From Triatoma infestans (Eukaryota > Arthropoda > Insecta > Hemiptera > Reduviidae), in contig JAAEAF010000667.1 of the NCBI GenBank assembly GCA_011037195.1, forward strand, positions 172,641 to 236,640: a stretch of 64,000 bases of DNA. Direction: 5' to 3'. Positions 1 to 11,109 of this stretch are shown in pieces. The notes below the pieces were generated by a model that did no database searches, was not told where the DNA came from, and was given only the letters and a program-made list of their open reading frames with translations. A program made the position numbers and the translations under genes. The stretch's first letter is position 1. Every line of letters starts with the position of its first letter.

Positions 1-270
1 GTTTTTTGAATTCGGTGAATTTTGTGTTGTTTTTTTTTTTTTGTAATTTTAATACAAAAACTTATTTTTTAAGTGTATATTGGCAGAGAAATCGGGACAA
101 AAAAAAAACTGATATTTTATCGTTTAGCACAAATAAATATTTCGGTCCCCTCAGTTTTTCGTGTTAAACGTTTTTTTATTGTATTAACAAAAAAAAAACA
201 TGAAGTTTGAAGATATTTGTTGGAGCTGTTTTTAGAAAAACGTTTTTAAAAAAACAAAATAAAAAAACTA

Positions 271-540
271 TTGAGTAAAGTAAGACTTTCAGTTGATTGG
301 AAACTGCCAGAAAATGTCGTATCAGATGTGGTAATAGTACCTAAATGGAATAACAAATTTGAGCTTCCAAAGTTTTTATTAACACACACATACAGAAAGA
401 TTGAGAAGTTATTAGCTAAAAACAATTTTCTCAGACTCAGAGGACCTCAAAATATGTATTTCCGGAGAAAACTCAATTCCGAAAATTTGACACGATGGCA
501 ATATTTGCTCTTACATAGTTAAGAGAGGTAAGAGAAAGTA
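271..540 (+). mobile_element. GTAAGAG-family repeat, 3' end fragment
   Basis: The stretch ends in the family's 3' portion: a run resembling the conserved block before the terminus (CTCAGAGGACCTCAAAATATG, then TTTCCGGAGAAAACTCAATTC-like sequence) followed by GTAAGAGAAAGTAA at about 528-541. An 83-codon open frame here is a by-product of the repeat and matches no protein I recognise. The 5' half of the element is missing or too diverged to see. Confidence 0.6.
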
Positions 541-599
541 ATAAAATAGCAATGTATAAAGTATTATTAAGCAGGTTTGATCTATATATCTGCAAGGTA

Positions 600-1770
600 G
601 AAAGTATGTAATTTATGATGAATAAGCGCAGGTAAAAACGGGTTGATGGAAATGAAGGAAGATGGAAAAAAAGGGTATTAATTAAAGGAATGACAAGCTA
701 GATATATGCTGGTATTAATACGCCATATTAAGACCACAGCAAGAAGAAACAAGATGGCTGTGTAGTATAGAGGCTAGAAATCATGGTAGGATATACTTAA
801 GGGATGTAGGGCAATAAGGTTCTTTTTTATTTCTTCTTTTTTTTTTTAGTTAACTCCCTTTTTAATCCCAAAGGGTGTTGCCTGTCTCTCTCTGTCTTCT
901 CACTAACTGAAGAGTAAGGAAGTAAGAGCTGCAGCGAGGAAACTCAGAAGTGTATAGAGGATATACTGCTACGTATATAGCACTAGATATATCCTTTGAT
1001 GTGTATGTGCGATGTATATGTGAACGTGTGCTTAGTGCATATACTCAGTTTTAACATACAACCAACATATAGCCCTTCCTATTTAGTCTCTTCAGGCAAT
1101 CCTGCAGGGTGAGAGAAAGGTTCATTGTATACCTTATACGCTCTATTGTCTGCTACCTAGAAAGGTTCCAGTCATGCTCTCCACTCACTCTGCCCCAGTG
1201 TATTTCCCCCACTCACTACTTTTCAAATTGGCACTAAGGGCTTTTTCTACGCCGCTCCTCCCCCATTGACATCCTATAGGGTCCTTTTACTCTCTCTCTT
1301 CCTGCTACTTCACCCAACCCGGTGGAACGACCCTTCAATAGTACATAAGGTCCCTTCCCCCCCCTTTAATACAACAACATCATACGTACATACCCAGTAT
1401 CGTCTACTACTAGTGAGTGAGTGCTGACAACGTCATTTCCCTTCAAACATTCATAAGGGTTTATATAGCTAGATGTGTATAATACATATATATATACTAC
1501 CACACTTTTACCATAACGCACCCCCATATATGTACTCTCCAACACATACTAGTAGATATAGAAATGAAGGCGATGGTTTGGTGGCTGGTCTCCTAGTATT
1601 ACCTAACAAACACACACGATGATGTTGAGGCTAATTAGGATAGTGCTTCACTCCAAGGCTTATTTCTACTTACTACCTTCTTTCTTTTTCTTTCTTAAGT
1701 ACCCTATCTTCAAACATACAAGAACTATGCATTTCTACGCAAAAGAACATTATAAACTCACTTCGATGTA
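600..1770. other. AT-rich stretch with no recognised gene
   Basis: Pyrimidine-rich tracts (CTCTCTCTGTCTTC near 890, TCTTTCTTTTTC near 1683) and short TA runs are visible. No long open frame, tRNA-like motif or member of the window's repeat families is apparent. It may be unique intergenic DNA. Confidence 0.4.
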
Positions 1771-2199
1771 AAAATGTTCTTTTCTTTTAATCTGTCAGTT
1801 TTTTTTTGTATTTTTTACTATCCATCTATATTAAGTCAAGTAAAAAGCATCAACAACTTCCAATGTGCAGATGTTAAAAATTGGCTACTTTCGAAAAACA
1901 AAATAAACTGGATAATGAGGTTAAGCGTTAACAGTCAAAACTCTCTATTCCATACAGATCAACCTGATTCCAATCATAGAGATGGTCTCCTCACGAACAC
2001 TTAACTAAAAAAAATAAATAATCCAGTGTACACTCACATGACGACTTTATATTACTCGTCTTAATAAAATGTTAATTTTTTTTAAATTTAGAATTTTGCT
2101 CATTTATACAGGAAGTCTCCACCCCCACCCCAACAAAGGCAGCTAGAGAATTATTAAATGAACAAACACATTTGAATGCAACTAAAAACGGAAGTTAAG

Positions 2200-2745
2200 C
2201 AGTATCATTTACCAATTAACGAGGTATCATTTATTTTAAGAAGTTTCACATGAGATTAGCGAATTTAAGGAAGAAAAAGCTCCCAGACTTGACAGTTTTA
2301 CGGAAAGAATGATACAAAGGTTTAACAATAATTTTCCTAAAAGTTTGTGAGAGCTTTATAACGAATGTCTGAACAGAAGTTGTGTTCCAAGAATTTGAAA
2401 ACAAAATTTATGTATGCTACTTGTCAAACCTGATAAAGAAGACAAAACAAATGTTTCAAACTATTAACCAATAACTAGCTTCCACAACTCCAGGCTGATG
2501 TGATTAGATTAAAATTAAGAAGGTTGAGAATGGAGTAGGAGTGGATAATAAATCTGTAACGAGTCAAGGCACATACCGGCAATGAAGATAATGATGAAGC
2601 AGATAGTTTAGCTAAAGAAGCGGCTTTAGACCCTGGCCTGTCCACCTGCTATTCAAAGGTACCTCTTAGTTGTTATGTGAAGGAAAGGCTGCAAAGAAAA
2701 CTCAAGAAATTGGGAAAGTGAGTGGCTAAATACTTGCAAAGGCGA
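2200..2745 (+). pseudogene. Decayed LINE: reverse-transcriptase start plus RNase H end
   Basis: Translating the plus strand across frames gives a block typical of the N-terminal part of Jockey/I-type LINE reverse transcriptases: KAPRLDSFTERMIQRF at about 2276-2325, then LYNECLNR and KPDKEDK, which correspond to the usual KAPGLDG, LYNxCL and KPGKDP motifs. After about 2510 most of the polymerase is missing. At about 2560-2640 a C-terminal RNase H block appears, HTGNEDNDEADSLAKEAAL, the family's HxGNexADxLAK motif. Several stops and frameshifts show it is dead. This is a composite of two ends with the middle deleted; the exact LINE clade cannot be fixed. Confidence 0.65.
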
Positions 2746-2746
2746 A

Positions 2747-2943
2747 GTAACTATGTGCGGAAAAGTTAACGTCCAAAAATAAAGAAAACTGGAATGAAGA
2801 CCTGGAGGGTAACAGAGAAACACCATCAAGAAATAACAAACAAATAATCCTCTATTTATTAACATCTTGAATCACCAATGACCACAATGCAGTAATATTT
2901 TTAAACGCTCCACACAGAGCATAGAGCAGAATAGGCTTGAGGC
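2747..2943 (-). repeat. Direct repeat, candidate LTR piece (downstream of BEL-like gag)
   Basis: About 195 bp here match 4069-4262 in the same orientation, sharing TGTGCGGAAAAG, ATAAAGAAAACTGG, ACACCATCAAGAAA and TTTTTAAACGCTC blocks with scattered substitutions. On the minus strand it contains AATAAA-type sequence, consistent with an LTR R/U5 region. It lies immediately downstream of the minus-strand gag remnant. Edges and TG..CA ends are not clear, so LTR identity is inferred from position. Confidence 0.4.
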
Positions 2944-3600
2944 GAATTAGAATTAATAGGTGGTATATTTAGCAACTCTGCTGTACGATATGTGACAGTG
3001 CGGAGCAGATTCTCAAATTGCTCATTTACTCTGTTCAACTCGTTATCAGAAAAATTTAAGTTTTCGACAAATGAACGAGTATGAGAGTCTAAGGCTTCCA
3101 AAAGGAATTGAAATTTGTGTAAGATAGTAATGTCATCATTTGAGTCGATAACACTGCAAAACCTCCTATAAAAGGTAATCCAATCAGTAGGTGCATCAGA
3201 AAATGTGGCCCTATTAAAGCTGGCACATTAGTTGCGGTACATGTTATATTAGCGAAGGGAACATCTGATAGGCTGTTGGACTGAGCTGCTGGCTCAGGTG
3301 GTGTGACAGCACTCAAGTCTTGGCCGATAGAAAGATAAGTATTATTAACACTTCTAATTCCGGCTTGGATGGCCTAAATAGCGAGACCTTCTATGGGCTC
3401 AGTCGCACACAATTAAGGTGACAATTTACTATCATATTTATTATAGGTATATTCTAATGAGGTTTGAAGGTAAGCAAGTTTCTGGTAGCTGTGCCTAACG
3501 TTAAGTTGGATGCCTGCTGTTTAATGTCTTCAAAATGATTGATAGCTGCTTGAACAAGAGCTGCAAAGCGAGCTGCGGTAGAGTCAAATTTAGGTGGCAT
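2905..3600 (-). pseudogene. BEL/Pao-like gag remnant (DUF1759-type)
   Basis: Read on the minus strand from the ATG at 3600, the frame opens with MPPKFDSTAARFAAL and moves into an adjacent frame giving LEYTYNKYDSKLS. A third frame segment near 3200-3080 gives DWITFYRRFCSVIDSNDD and KFQFLLEAL, then LNFSDNELNRVNEQFENLL and AELLNIPPI. The order W-x-x-FY...F...ID-N...KF-x-x-L...LL-x-LPPI is the pattern of the Gag-like N-terminal domain of BEL/Pao polyproteins (family knowledge). At least two frameshifts and an internal stop show it is inactive. No protease, reverse transcriptase or integrase follows; the next sequence downstream is a candidate LTR copy, so pol appears deleted. Confidence 0.65.
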
Positions 3601-4068
3601 GATAAATAGTAGTTTTAAATAAATACAAATTTAAATGAAGTGCAAATACACATGTGTATAAAAATACAATTCTGGATGTGTATAGAAAAAAACAACACAT
3701 ATCCATGTACAAACAATGGAAAATGTGAAAACGTTGACATATACAAGTAACGGAAAAGCACAACAAATATAAATCTAATGTGCAAAGATAATGGCATCAA
3801 ATGTCAGAGTGCAAAAATTAAGTACATCGCAAATGGTAACTAATCAATAGCAGAAAAGAGAAAATTGTCTTCAATAAATAACAACAAAAAACCTCCAGTA
3901 GAGGTGAAGATAAAGGAATTACCATTTAATACAGAGCTAAACCAAAAACGACCAAGAAGGTTATCTTCAAGTAGTAATACGAGGTAAAAACGAAATAACG
4001 AAAGGAAACAGCCTGTTGTTGTACTAACAGAGCCAAATAATAAAAAAAAAAGAATACGAAACCATCTG

Positions 4069-4262
4069 GTAGTTATGTGCGGAAAAGCTAATGTCGAAAA
4101 ATAAAGAAAACTGGGATGAAGGTCTGGGGGTTACAAAAAAACACCATCAAGAAAAAGCAAACAAATAAACCTCCATTTATTATGATTTTGAATCACCAAT
4201 GTCCACAATACAATAATATTTTTAAACGCTCACACAAAGCTTAGAGCAGAATAGGCTTGATG
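4069..4262 (-). repeat. Direct repeat, candidate LTR piece (upstream of BEL-like gag)
   Basis: Partner of the 2747-2943 repeat, in the same orientation. Between this copy and the gag start at 3600 lie about 470 bp that would be the leader and primer-binding region; no primer-binding site was recognised with confidence. Candidate 5' LTR fragment of the BEL/Pao relic. Confidence 0.4.
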
Positions 4263-4299
4263 CTATTTGTAACCCAATTGGAAGCAACTGTGGTAGCGT

Positions 4300-6900
4300 C
4301 GCCATGGAGAAAATACAGCAAACGATGCTCGAGCTTTCATGCCAAGCGGACAGACCTTATGGTTGGACAGCAAGTCCGTTTCCATACAGTCGGGTATCAA
4401 TTTCCAGATCGGAGGACCTTCTGAATTAACTTGAACAATGAAGATTAAATAAAAATTAGCGAAATAGTTAGAACTGAAGACAAGTGGTAATTAAGTAAAT
4501 GGCCACATAATAGAAGGTAACTGAGTGGGTCAAGGTACGGATACGCCTTCACAGGATGGAATTATACAACGAAATAGTTGTTGAATAGAAACAAAATGAA
4601 TGTACCTTAACCTTGACCAAATGGTGCGAAAGAATATGCTTCTGCAGTGATTTGTCGACGTACCAGGAGAAACAATTATTCTCGTATAAATAAGGTGCTT
4701 AGTTCTGTAATAAAGGAACGTTATTAGCAAGCAAAAAACTTAAACTTATCAGCTTAAAGTGGTTACGAGAAAGTGAAGCAGTAAAATACCCAAATAAGTG
4801 AGTATGGGTGAGGTTAGCTGAGAACTAATAGAAAGTTTTACACACTGGCACAAGTAAAAAGTGCCCATAGAATGGCAAAATATTAAATGAAAGTTATTTA
4901 CGAAATATAATAAAATACCTGGCGTAATTACCTGGTTTCAGGCTTCTAGTAAGTGAAGAACCTGTTAGTAGTAAAGTTCGTGAATTTAACCACTCTGTAC
5001 AAAAGGCCTTGCCAAGATTTATGGTTAAAGTGCAACACTTAAATATATAGCTCGAAAGAGAGGAGAAGAATATAATAATAATAATAAATAGTAGTAATAA
5101 AGAAATACAGAATAACATCTACTTTACCCAATAAGTTGAATCCTTGCCAGTTCCAGGCTTGGTACATGCGATTTGATGCAATATGAGTTGCGAGAATAAA
5201 TTGGCTGAAAACTGGTTTGAAGTATCCAAACAGCCCAACTTGGACTTGAACAACCCAAACTAAAATGACGATTCAGCAGAACAGAGCCTAGAATCTACTT
5301 TAAAATTGTGCAACAGCAATAGCTGATGGTATTTTTGAGCTGTTTCCACTAACAAAAACGCATAAGTAACTAATAAAACCACGCTTAAGAAGAAGTGGTT
5401 ATCGAAAGTAAAAATAGTACAACGATACAAGAACCATGATAAGTAATAAAGTAATGGCGAGAAGAGAAAGGTGACGCTTCCCTTGGCGGACAGACAAAAG
5501 TGTTCATACGCCAGTGGACGAATTTGATTGGCTGAAGGAAAGACAAATAGTGCCTGAGCTGGGCTCAAATAAAGGCATTGTAGCGTTTTAGCTGAAATAA
5601 TAAAAATATTAACACACTTAAAGAGTGATGAGAGATTTTATAAACACGAAATTTAAATAATACAGGGTTAATAACCCACGAATTGAATACCTAGTACACG
5701 AAATCCAAGTAAAGTAAATTCGCGGGGTTTTCCCAACGTTTGCTTTGAGGAACAAACTCGACTTGCACCACTCATACAAGCTAACTATGTTATCGATCAC
5801 GGCAAAAAATAAATCATATTTATTTAGATTTAAAATATTAAACAGCCCTCTGGATGTGTTTGTAATAGTTTTGTTGCCCTAACAGAGCACCATATTAAAT
5901 CAAGTATTAATTTTCGGCTGCCAATTTTTGAGGAAAGTACAATGGATTTTATTGAAGGAGGTGATTCAGGAAGGAGAAGGATGGCCAGCGGCTTCGAGTT
6001 GGTAATTTCAAAATTCAAATTGACTCAAATTTACTATAAATATGTTTTGCTACCATATATATTTTTTCTTCTTAGTTTTCTTTATTCACTATTTAACTGT
6101 TTGATATCTACATATTATCTAATCAACTTCAAATTGTTATTGCCTATACATTAATTAATAAATAATAATGATAATGCTAGATGTTTAAATCAATATTGTG
6201 AATTGCAATGTTAAATGCTTAAAATCAAGATGGGGACAGGTAGAATAATAAACTCCTCAGCTGCAAGTGATACTGGAAGCTGAGCAAAAGCAAAAACAAT
6301 ATTCTCCAATCCTTTAGTTTAATGTTTTGGTGAGCTTATATCTTCAGTGTAGAATATTTTAACAATCAAAAATTGTAGAAACTTGCATTTAATTTAATCC
6401 ATTTTTTTGTTCAAATTCTTTGCAAAAAAACCACTCACCTATATACTATTATAATGAGTTTTTCGACAAAAATGAAAAACCTCTCTCACACCAGATAAGA
6501 CCACATAGATAAGTGGGAATGAATTAGGCGCCAGTCTCCATCTTCTTTTGTCCCGAACTTTGGATATTGAGATATGCCAATGGCATGTTTTTTTCTAGAT
6601 TCCCAGGAAATGACAACGTCAACTTTCATCGTTATGAATGAATCTAGTGAGTTGTTCGATAAATAGAGCTGATATTAAAATGTTGGTGGGCCTTTCATGG
6701 GACTTCTTTTAGCCATTCAAATTGGAATCTTTTCACATCTCCTCACTCTGTATGTAAACAAAATATCTCAAAAACAAAAAGTCACAGGAAACTCAAACTT
6801 GATATTCCATTTAAGTGTCACCGTCGCATTTGACATGAAATTTCGGAAGTTAAGTCTACATATTTATTTATTTCAAACGGTTGAAAGCTCAAGTACAATA
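4300..6900. other. Long AT-rich interval without recognised gene
   Basis: Only short open frames occur (up to about 100 codons), none with a motif I recognise. Faint GTAAGAG-family similarity appears near 6560-6860 (AAATGACAACGTC, CTCAAAAACAAAAAGTCACAGG, TTGATATTCC), which matches the region just after the (TG)n tract of minus-strand copies elsewhere. The rest of the interval may be unique or older repeat DNA. Confidence 0.35.
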
Positions 6901-6989
6901 TATAACAATACAATTACTAATACATTGTCAAATAAACGAGAACATATAAATATATTAAAAAAAAAAAAAATAAGAATAATAAAATAAAA

Positions 6990-7749
6990 TAGAAAATAGA
7001 TAATTAATATGCATTTTTACTATTATTATAGTATTAGAACTTACAGTGCAATGATATTTTTGTTTTATATTCATTTTGAACTTGTATAATTTAAAGTATT
7101 TGTGAACCGAACCCTTTGTATAGGGCTTCTGCCCTTCTAACAAATAAAATTATTATTAATATGTACTACAATATAACTGTGATTAACTATAACAATTTCT
7201 TTTTAAAATTATTTATATTTAAAACAAAAACATCACAGTCCAAAGATAATTTCTTGCAATTGTTTGATTATTTTAATTATTGTTCTTATATTACGAAAAT
7301 TTGCATAGTTTGTTGCGTTGTAAGTTTTTGAAAACATTAATCCCTGACTTGTACTCTTCATAGGTACATGAATGTTAAGTTTGCTGAGTAAGTCAGGGCA
7401 ATTTATAATATTATTTAACAAATATGCAATTAATGTTGAATCTCGTATTGTCAAAGAGGTTGTAGAGCCACACTTTCCATGCTAATATCATACAGTGCCA
7501 CATGATTAATACCACTTTTGTTTGGTTGGTATGGAGACCATACTAAAGAACCATATTCGAGCAAAAGCCGGACCATTAATTTAAATAAGGTGTCTATAGA
7601 ACAGCTATTTTTGAAGTGTTTAGTTGTTCTGGTTATAAAAACCGAGAAACTCATTGGCTTTGCTTATAATCGAAGCGATATGAGAGCCAAAAGTTAAGCT
7701 ACTGTCGAAAATTATGCCAAGATCTTTAACTTGTTCAATCTACTCAAAG
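6990..7749 (-). pseudogene. LINE reverse-transcriptase C-terminal part, 3' portion of split copy
   Basis: Minus-strand translation gives VKDLGIIFDSSLTFGSHI at about 7735-7680, then LMVRLLLEYGSLVWSPYQPN near 7580-7520, and KLNIHVPMKSTSQ near 7360. These are the conserved DLGV-x-FD, LEYGS-x-VWSP and N-x-VP blocks downstream of the polymerase active site in Jockey/CR1-type LINEs. A GGGCAGAAGCCCTATACAAAGGG segment (minus strand, near 7125) resembles the 3' UTR hairpin common in such elements. Frames change several times and the YxDD region is absent. The reading frame continues on the far side of the hammerhead element at 7762-8553, showing that element inserted into this LINE. Confidence 0.7.
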
Positions 7750-7761
7750 GAATGGAAAATA
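7750..7761. repeat. Target-site duplication, left copy (element A)
   Basis: GAATGGAAAATA, identical to 8554-8565. The two copies bracket the palindromic hammerhead element. The sequences outside them join into a coherent LINE reading frame on the minus strand. Confidence 0.85.
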
Positions 7762-8553
7762 TCATCAGAGACATTTTCCGTGGTAGCCTGCTTCATTTTA
7801 CACACTGACTGGTGTTTTTAATTGTATTTAAAACTAAACTCTTAAAGTAGGTCAAGGGGTATGTATGGTCAGCTGGGTGGGAAAACATGTGTTTGGGTTG
7901 TTAAAGGGGCAAATTTTCCTTAAAATGGAAACAACACATGGGGGGGGTCTAATTTTTAAACTCTGGTGTTGTAGGGAAATTTACTTTACAATTAAATAAT
8001 CAAAATAAAATATATAAAAATAAATTAAAAATTAAATTAAATATGATTTAAACTAACATAATTTAAAATTAAGCGATTTTTATAATTAAGTTTTTTATAA
8101 TTATGCATTCCAGTCAATATTTCACTTTTCACACCACATTCAGATACGGCCTCCACGCACGCATGTATACCTAAATATGGAAAAGTGAAATATTGACTAA
8201 TTATGAACTAGTAAATCTCCCTCCAACAACGGAGTTTAAAAATTAGAACCCCCATGTGTTGTTTCCATTTTAAGGAAAATTTGTCCCTTTAACAACCCAA
8301 ACACGTGTTTTCCCACCCAGCTGACCATACCCCTTGACCTAGTTTTAAGTGTTTAGTTTTAAATACAATTAAAAACACCAGTCAGTGTGTAAAGTGAATT
8401 TGCTCTGTGCAAGGCTGTGTTGTCACACTGTTTGAAAAACGCATCCTGAAGATGGGCGAACGCCCGAAACCGGTCGATGACCACAAAATAGCAGGCTACC
8501 ATGGAAAATGTCTCTGATGCTTTCCAGCTCTGCGGAACCAACCACCACAACTA
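7762..8553. mobile_element. Palindromic hammerhead-bearing element A (Penelope-like, non-autonomous)
   Basis: About 790 bp. The left arm (7762-7975) is the reverse complement of much of the right arm (about 8210-8522): both share the sequence around TCAGAGACATTTTCC, CACACTGACTGGTGTTTTT, GGTCAAGGGGTATG, GGGTGGGAAAACA and GTTGTTTCCATTTTAAGG. The right arm additionally carries a full hammerhead motif (8442-8479) and a tail of about 36 nt ending CCAACCACCACAAC; the left arm lacks both, having lost the ribozyme by deletion at about 7799. The centre holds a second small palindrome, TCAATATTTCACTTTTC versus GAAAAGTGAAATATTGA (8113-8198). No coding capacity. Flanked by a perfect 12-bp duplication. 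Hammerhead motifs in inverted terminal repeats with variable-length duplications fit Penelope-like retroelements (established knowledge); assignment of this non-coding copy is inference. Confidence 0.75.
8442..8479 (+). ncRNA. Hammerhead ribozyme motif (element A), intact core
   Basis: In order: helix I 5' side CATC (8442-8445); core CTGAAGA (8446-8452), matching CUGANGA; helix II GGGCG/CGCCC (8454-8458 and 8461-8465); core GAA (8466-8468); helix III palindrome ACCGGT (8469-8474); cleavage-site C at 8475; helix I 3' side GATG (8476-8479), pairing with CATC. All conserved core bases are present. Helix III has no loop, so a single copy would fold poorly and a dimer is more likely, as described for Penelope-like hammerheads. 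Catalysis is predicted, not shown. Confidence 0.85.
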
Positions 8554-8620
8554 GAATGGAAAATAGTTTGTAATCATTGTTTAAAGGATTTGAATTTCTA
8601 TGAAAATATATACATATATT
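8554..8620 (-). pseudogene. Right duplication of element A and 5' continuation of the split LINE
   Basis: 8554-8565 is the right copy of the 12-bp target-site duplication. Beyond it, minus-strand translation gives NNDYKLFSIPFE leading into the VKDLGIIFD block on the other side of the inserted element, which is the usual spacing for a LINE reverse transcriptase. Upstream of about 8620 the LINE is no longer recognisable. Confidence 0.6.
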
Positions 8621-8964
8621 TAGTTTTGCACAATTTTCTTCAAACTTCGTATATTTTCTATATACTTAAATTCCTATCACTTTCTTTTGAAATATTTCTC
8701 CAGTAAAACTGATTTTTTTTTTTGGAGGGTTTGGGGGGGGGGTCTTGCAATTTTAACATTTCCTTTTTAGTGCCAATTCAAGACAGTCAATCGTTCTACC
8801 ATGTATATAATATTAAAGTATGTTAATAACTGCATGTGCAATCACACTTTACATGTGCAAAGAACCAACTTTGTTAGTAGTAGAGGCAAAGAAATTTTTA
8901 ATTAGTAGAGGAAAATTGGGAAACAAATTTGTCAAGTTTAAAGAAAATTTGTCACCCTTATAAT

Positions 8965-9020
8965 TATTATGTTAACTGCAGTAAGAGAAAGTTGTGTGAG
9001 TGATTCACACCAGATTTTTT
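8965..9020 (-). mobile_element. GTAAGAG-family 5' terminus, minus strand
   Basis: TTAACTGCAGTAAGAGAAAGTTGTGTGAGTG..CACACCAGA is the reverse complement of the family's 5' end. Only the last few hundred bases of the element, if any, can be followed to the left of it. Confidence 0.6.
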
Positions 9021-11100
9021 TTTTTTTAAGTAACCAATCAAATGCGTTGCTCTGAACATATTAATCATTCAATGGCTAGCAGTCTGGCACACTTTAAAAC
9101 CTTGCGTGTGGCCAACAGCCTACCAGCAAAAGAACACCTCTCAAGAGCCTTCCCCTTCCTTCTCTTTATATCCTTAAAACCCTCTTCTTTTTTTTGTCAT
9201 CCTTCCTGGTAAAAGAGGAAAAAGAAGCGGCTTTTTATATTTTCCAATAATAGAGTGCAGGTGAAGATTTTCGGGGGTCTTTCTCTAACCAACAGCTGGG
9301 CCTTCCTTCCTCCACCACTATACCTAACTCCTTTTAAAAACTATTTCCCCCTTGTTTAGTATTGTCTGGAAAATATATACCACCCGCTAGTAAAACTTAA
9401 AAAGAAGTTACCGCCACCGTACGCTCTTTTGACATATGCCTTCCAGTAGTTGTTATTATATTTTGACAATAGTTTTTTTTTTTTCACTTTCTTTCATTTC
9501 TATTAGACCGGCATACACTTAAATATTTAGAAAAGTCTTAACAAAAAACTACCTGTGCAGTTTATTTCAAAGTTCTGTCTCTTGTAGTTGGCATTTAATG
9601 GTCTTTGCATGAAAATCTTAAACTCAAGGAGAAAAAAAAATTATCTTTAGGAAATTTTTCAAGTGAAAAATCAACTTTCATAGTATAATATTGTTGCAAT
9701 ACAAACATTGTACTTTGAAAATGTCAAATAAAAGATACCATTGATGTAGGCAAGTCAATTTTGTTGACTTTCCAAAGTATTAATTTGGAAACAGTCAGTA
9801 ATCGTGGAAAGTGATTCATGATTATTTGGAAACCTATTTATAGCACTCATTGTTGTTGGGTGATTTTGAGGGAACGCAAAAAATTGTGAAGAGTAGTTCC
9901 TCCTCCTATAAATTAACATAACAACAACAAATTTTTTTTTTATAAGTATCAAAAACTAAATCTTAGATCGCCTAGTTAGTAAGGGCATACATTCTGTTAT
10001 TTTTTTTTTGTTTACGGTTTTCCTTACTATTGAAGATCCTCTCAACTAAAATTCCTCATTTTCCTTTTTTGGCCAACTTCTTCCCGTAATTCATTAATGC
10101 TAGATATCCATTTAATTCTAGGTCTGTTTCTTAGCCTTTACCTTCCGCTTTCCAGTTAAAAATTCATTTCGAAATTCTTTCCTCATCCATTCTTTTTAAA
10201 TGACCCACAATCAATCCAGCCTTTTCTTTTCTATATTTGGGACAACATTATACTTTACTTCCATTGGTACTTGGTTTTACTTCACTTTCTTGTAGATTTT
10301 ACTTTCAATACTGGACACTCTGGAAGTTCTCCTTCAATATTCCATTTTTGTGGATTACAATTACTTCTAGAATTTACCAAACGAATCATAGTGATGCGAA
10401 CATAAAGTCAAATCAGTTTTTAGATAAAAAAAAAAGAAATAAAAAAAACATTTTGTACTTACTGCTCTTACTTAACTTATATCATGCCAAATTTCTGAAA
10501 AATTTGGAATGTTTCCTAGGAACTAGGAAACGAATACCTTGAATGTTGGTTCTCCAAACTACCTGAAAATTAACTGCATTGTCCACTCTCTAAATCACCA
10601 ACAAAACTTGAAATTTTTGCATTTTAAAATTCTTTTTATTACCAACTGGATACTTAAGGAAATCACATTGTTCCTAATTTTCCACATTATTTTGGTTTTC
10701 ATCATATTCATTACTTCTTTTTACTTTTTGTTTCTTCATTTCCAAAAGGAATTTTCTACAAATCTTCATATAAGCCTTTTTTTCTAGATAATTTTTCCCT
10801 ACTTGAGTACCTTTTTTCTGTTTTTCTGATATATCTCCTTCAATAATAGGGGGATCATCTTTGATTAGATTCTTCATTTGTGGGGAGGTGCTCTTTTTCT
10901 ATAATTATATTCTCACAAAATCATCCTTATTTTTTTTTTTTGTAATCAACATCTCTGAGCTTATCATCTTCTATTATAGTTTCTTACACTCAAGGGGAGG
11001 GGAGGGGGAATCATAAAAATCTAAACATTCATGTAAAATATGATGGTTATTAATCATGTTTGATTATCTGTGATTTTACATTTTTTTAAATATTTTGTTT
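9020..11100. other. AT-rich interval, no recognised gene
   Basis: Contains poly-T tracts, a CT-rich stretch near 9130-9400 and short open frames only. I found no SINE, LINE or hammerhead motif. It could be unique sequence; nothing supports an exon. Confidence 0.35.
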
Positions 11101-11109
11101 AAACATACT

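Noticed and set aside
271..522. An 83-codon plus-strand frame near the window start
   Set aside because: It lies in the 3' half of a GTAAGAG copy; equivalent positions in other copies contain stops.
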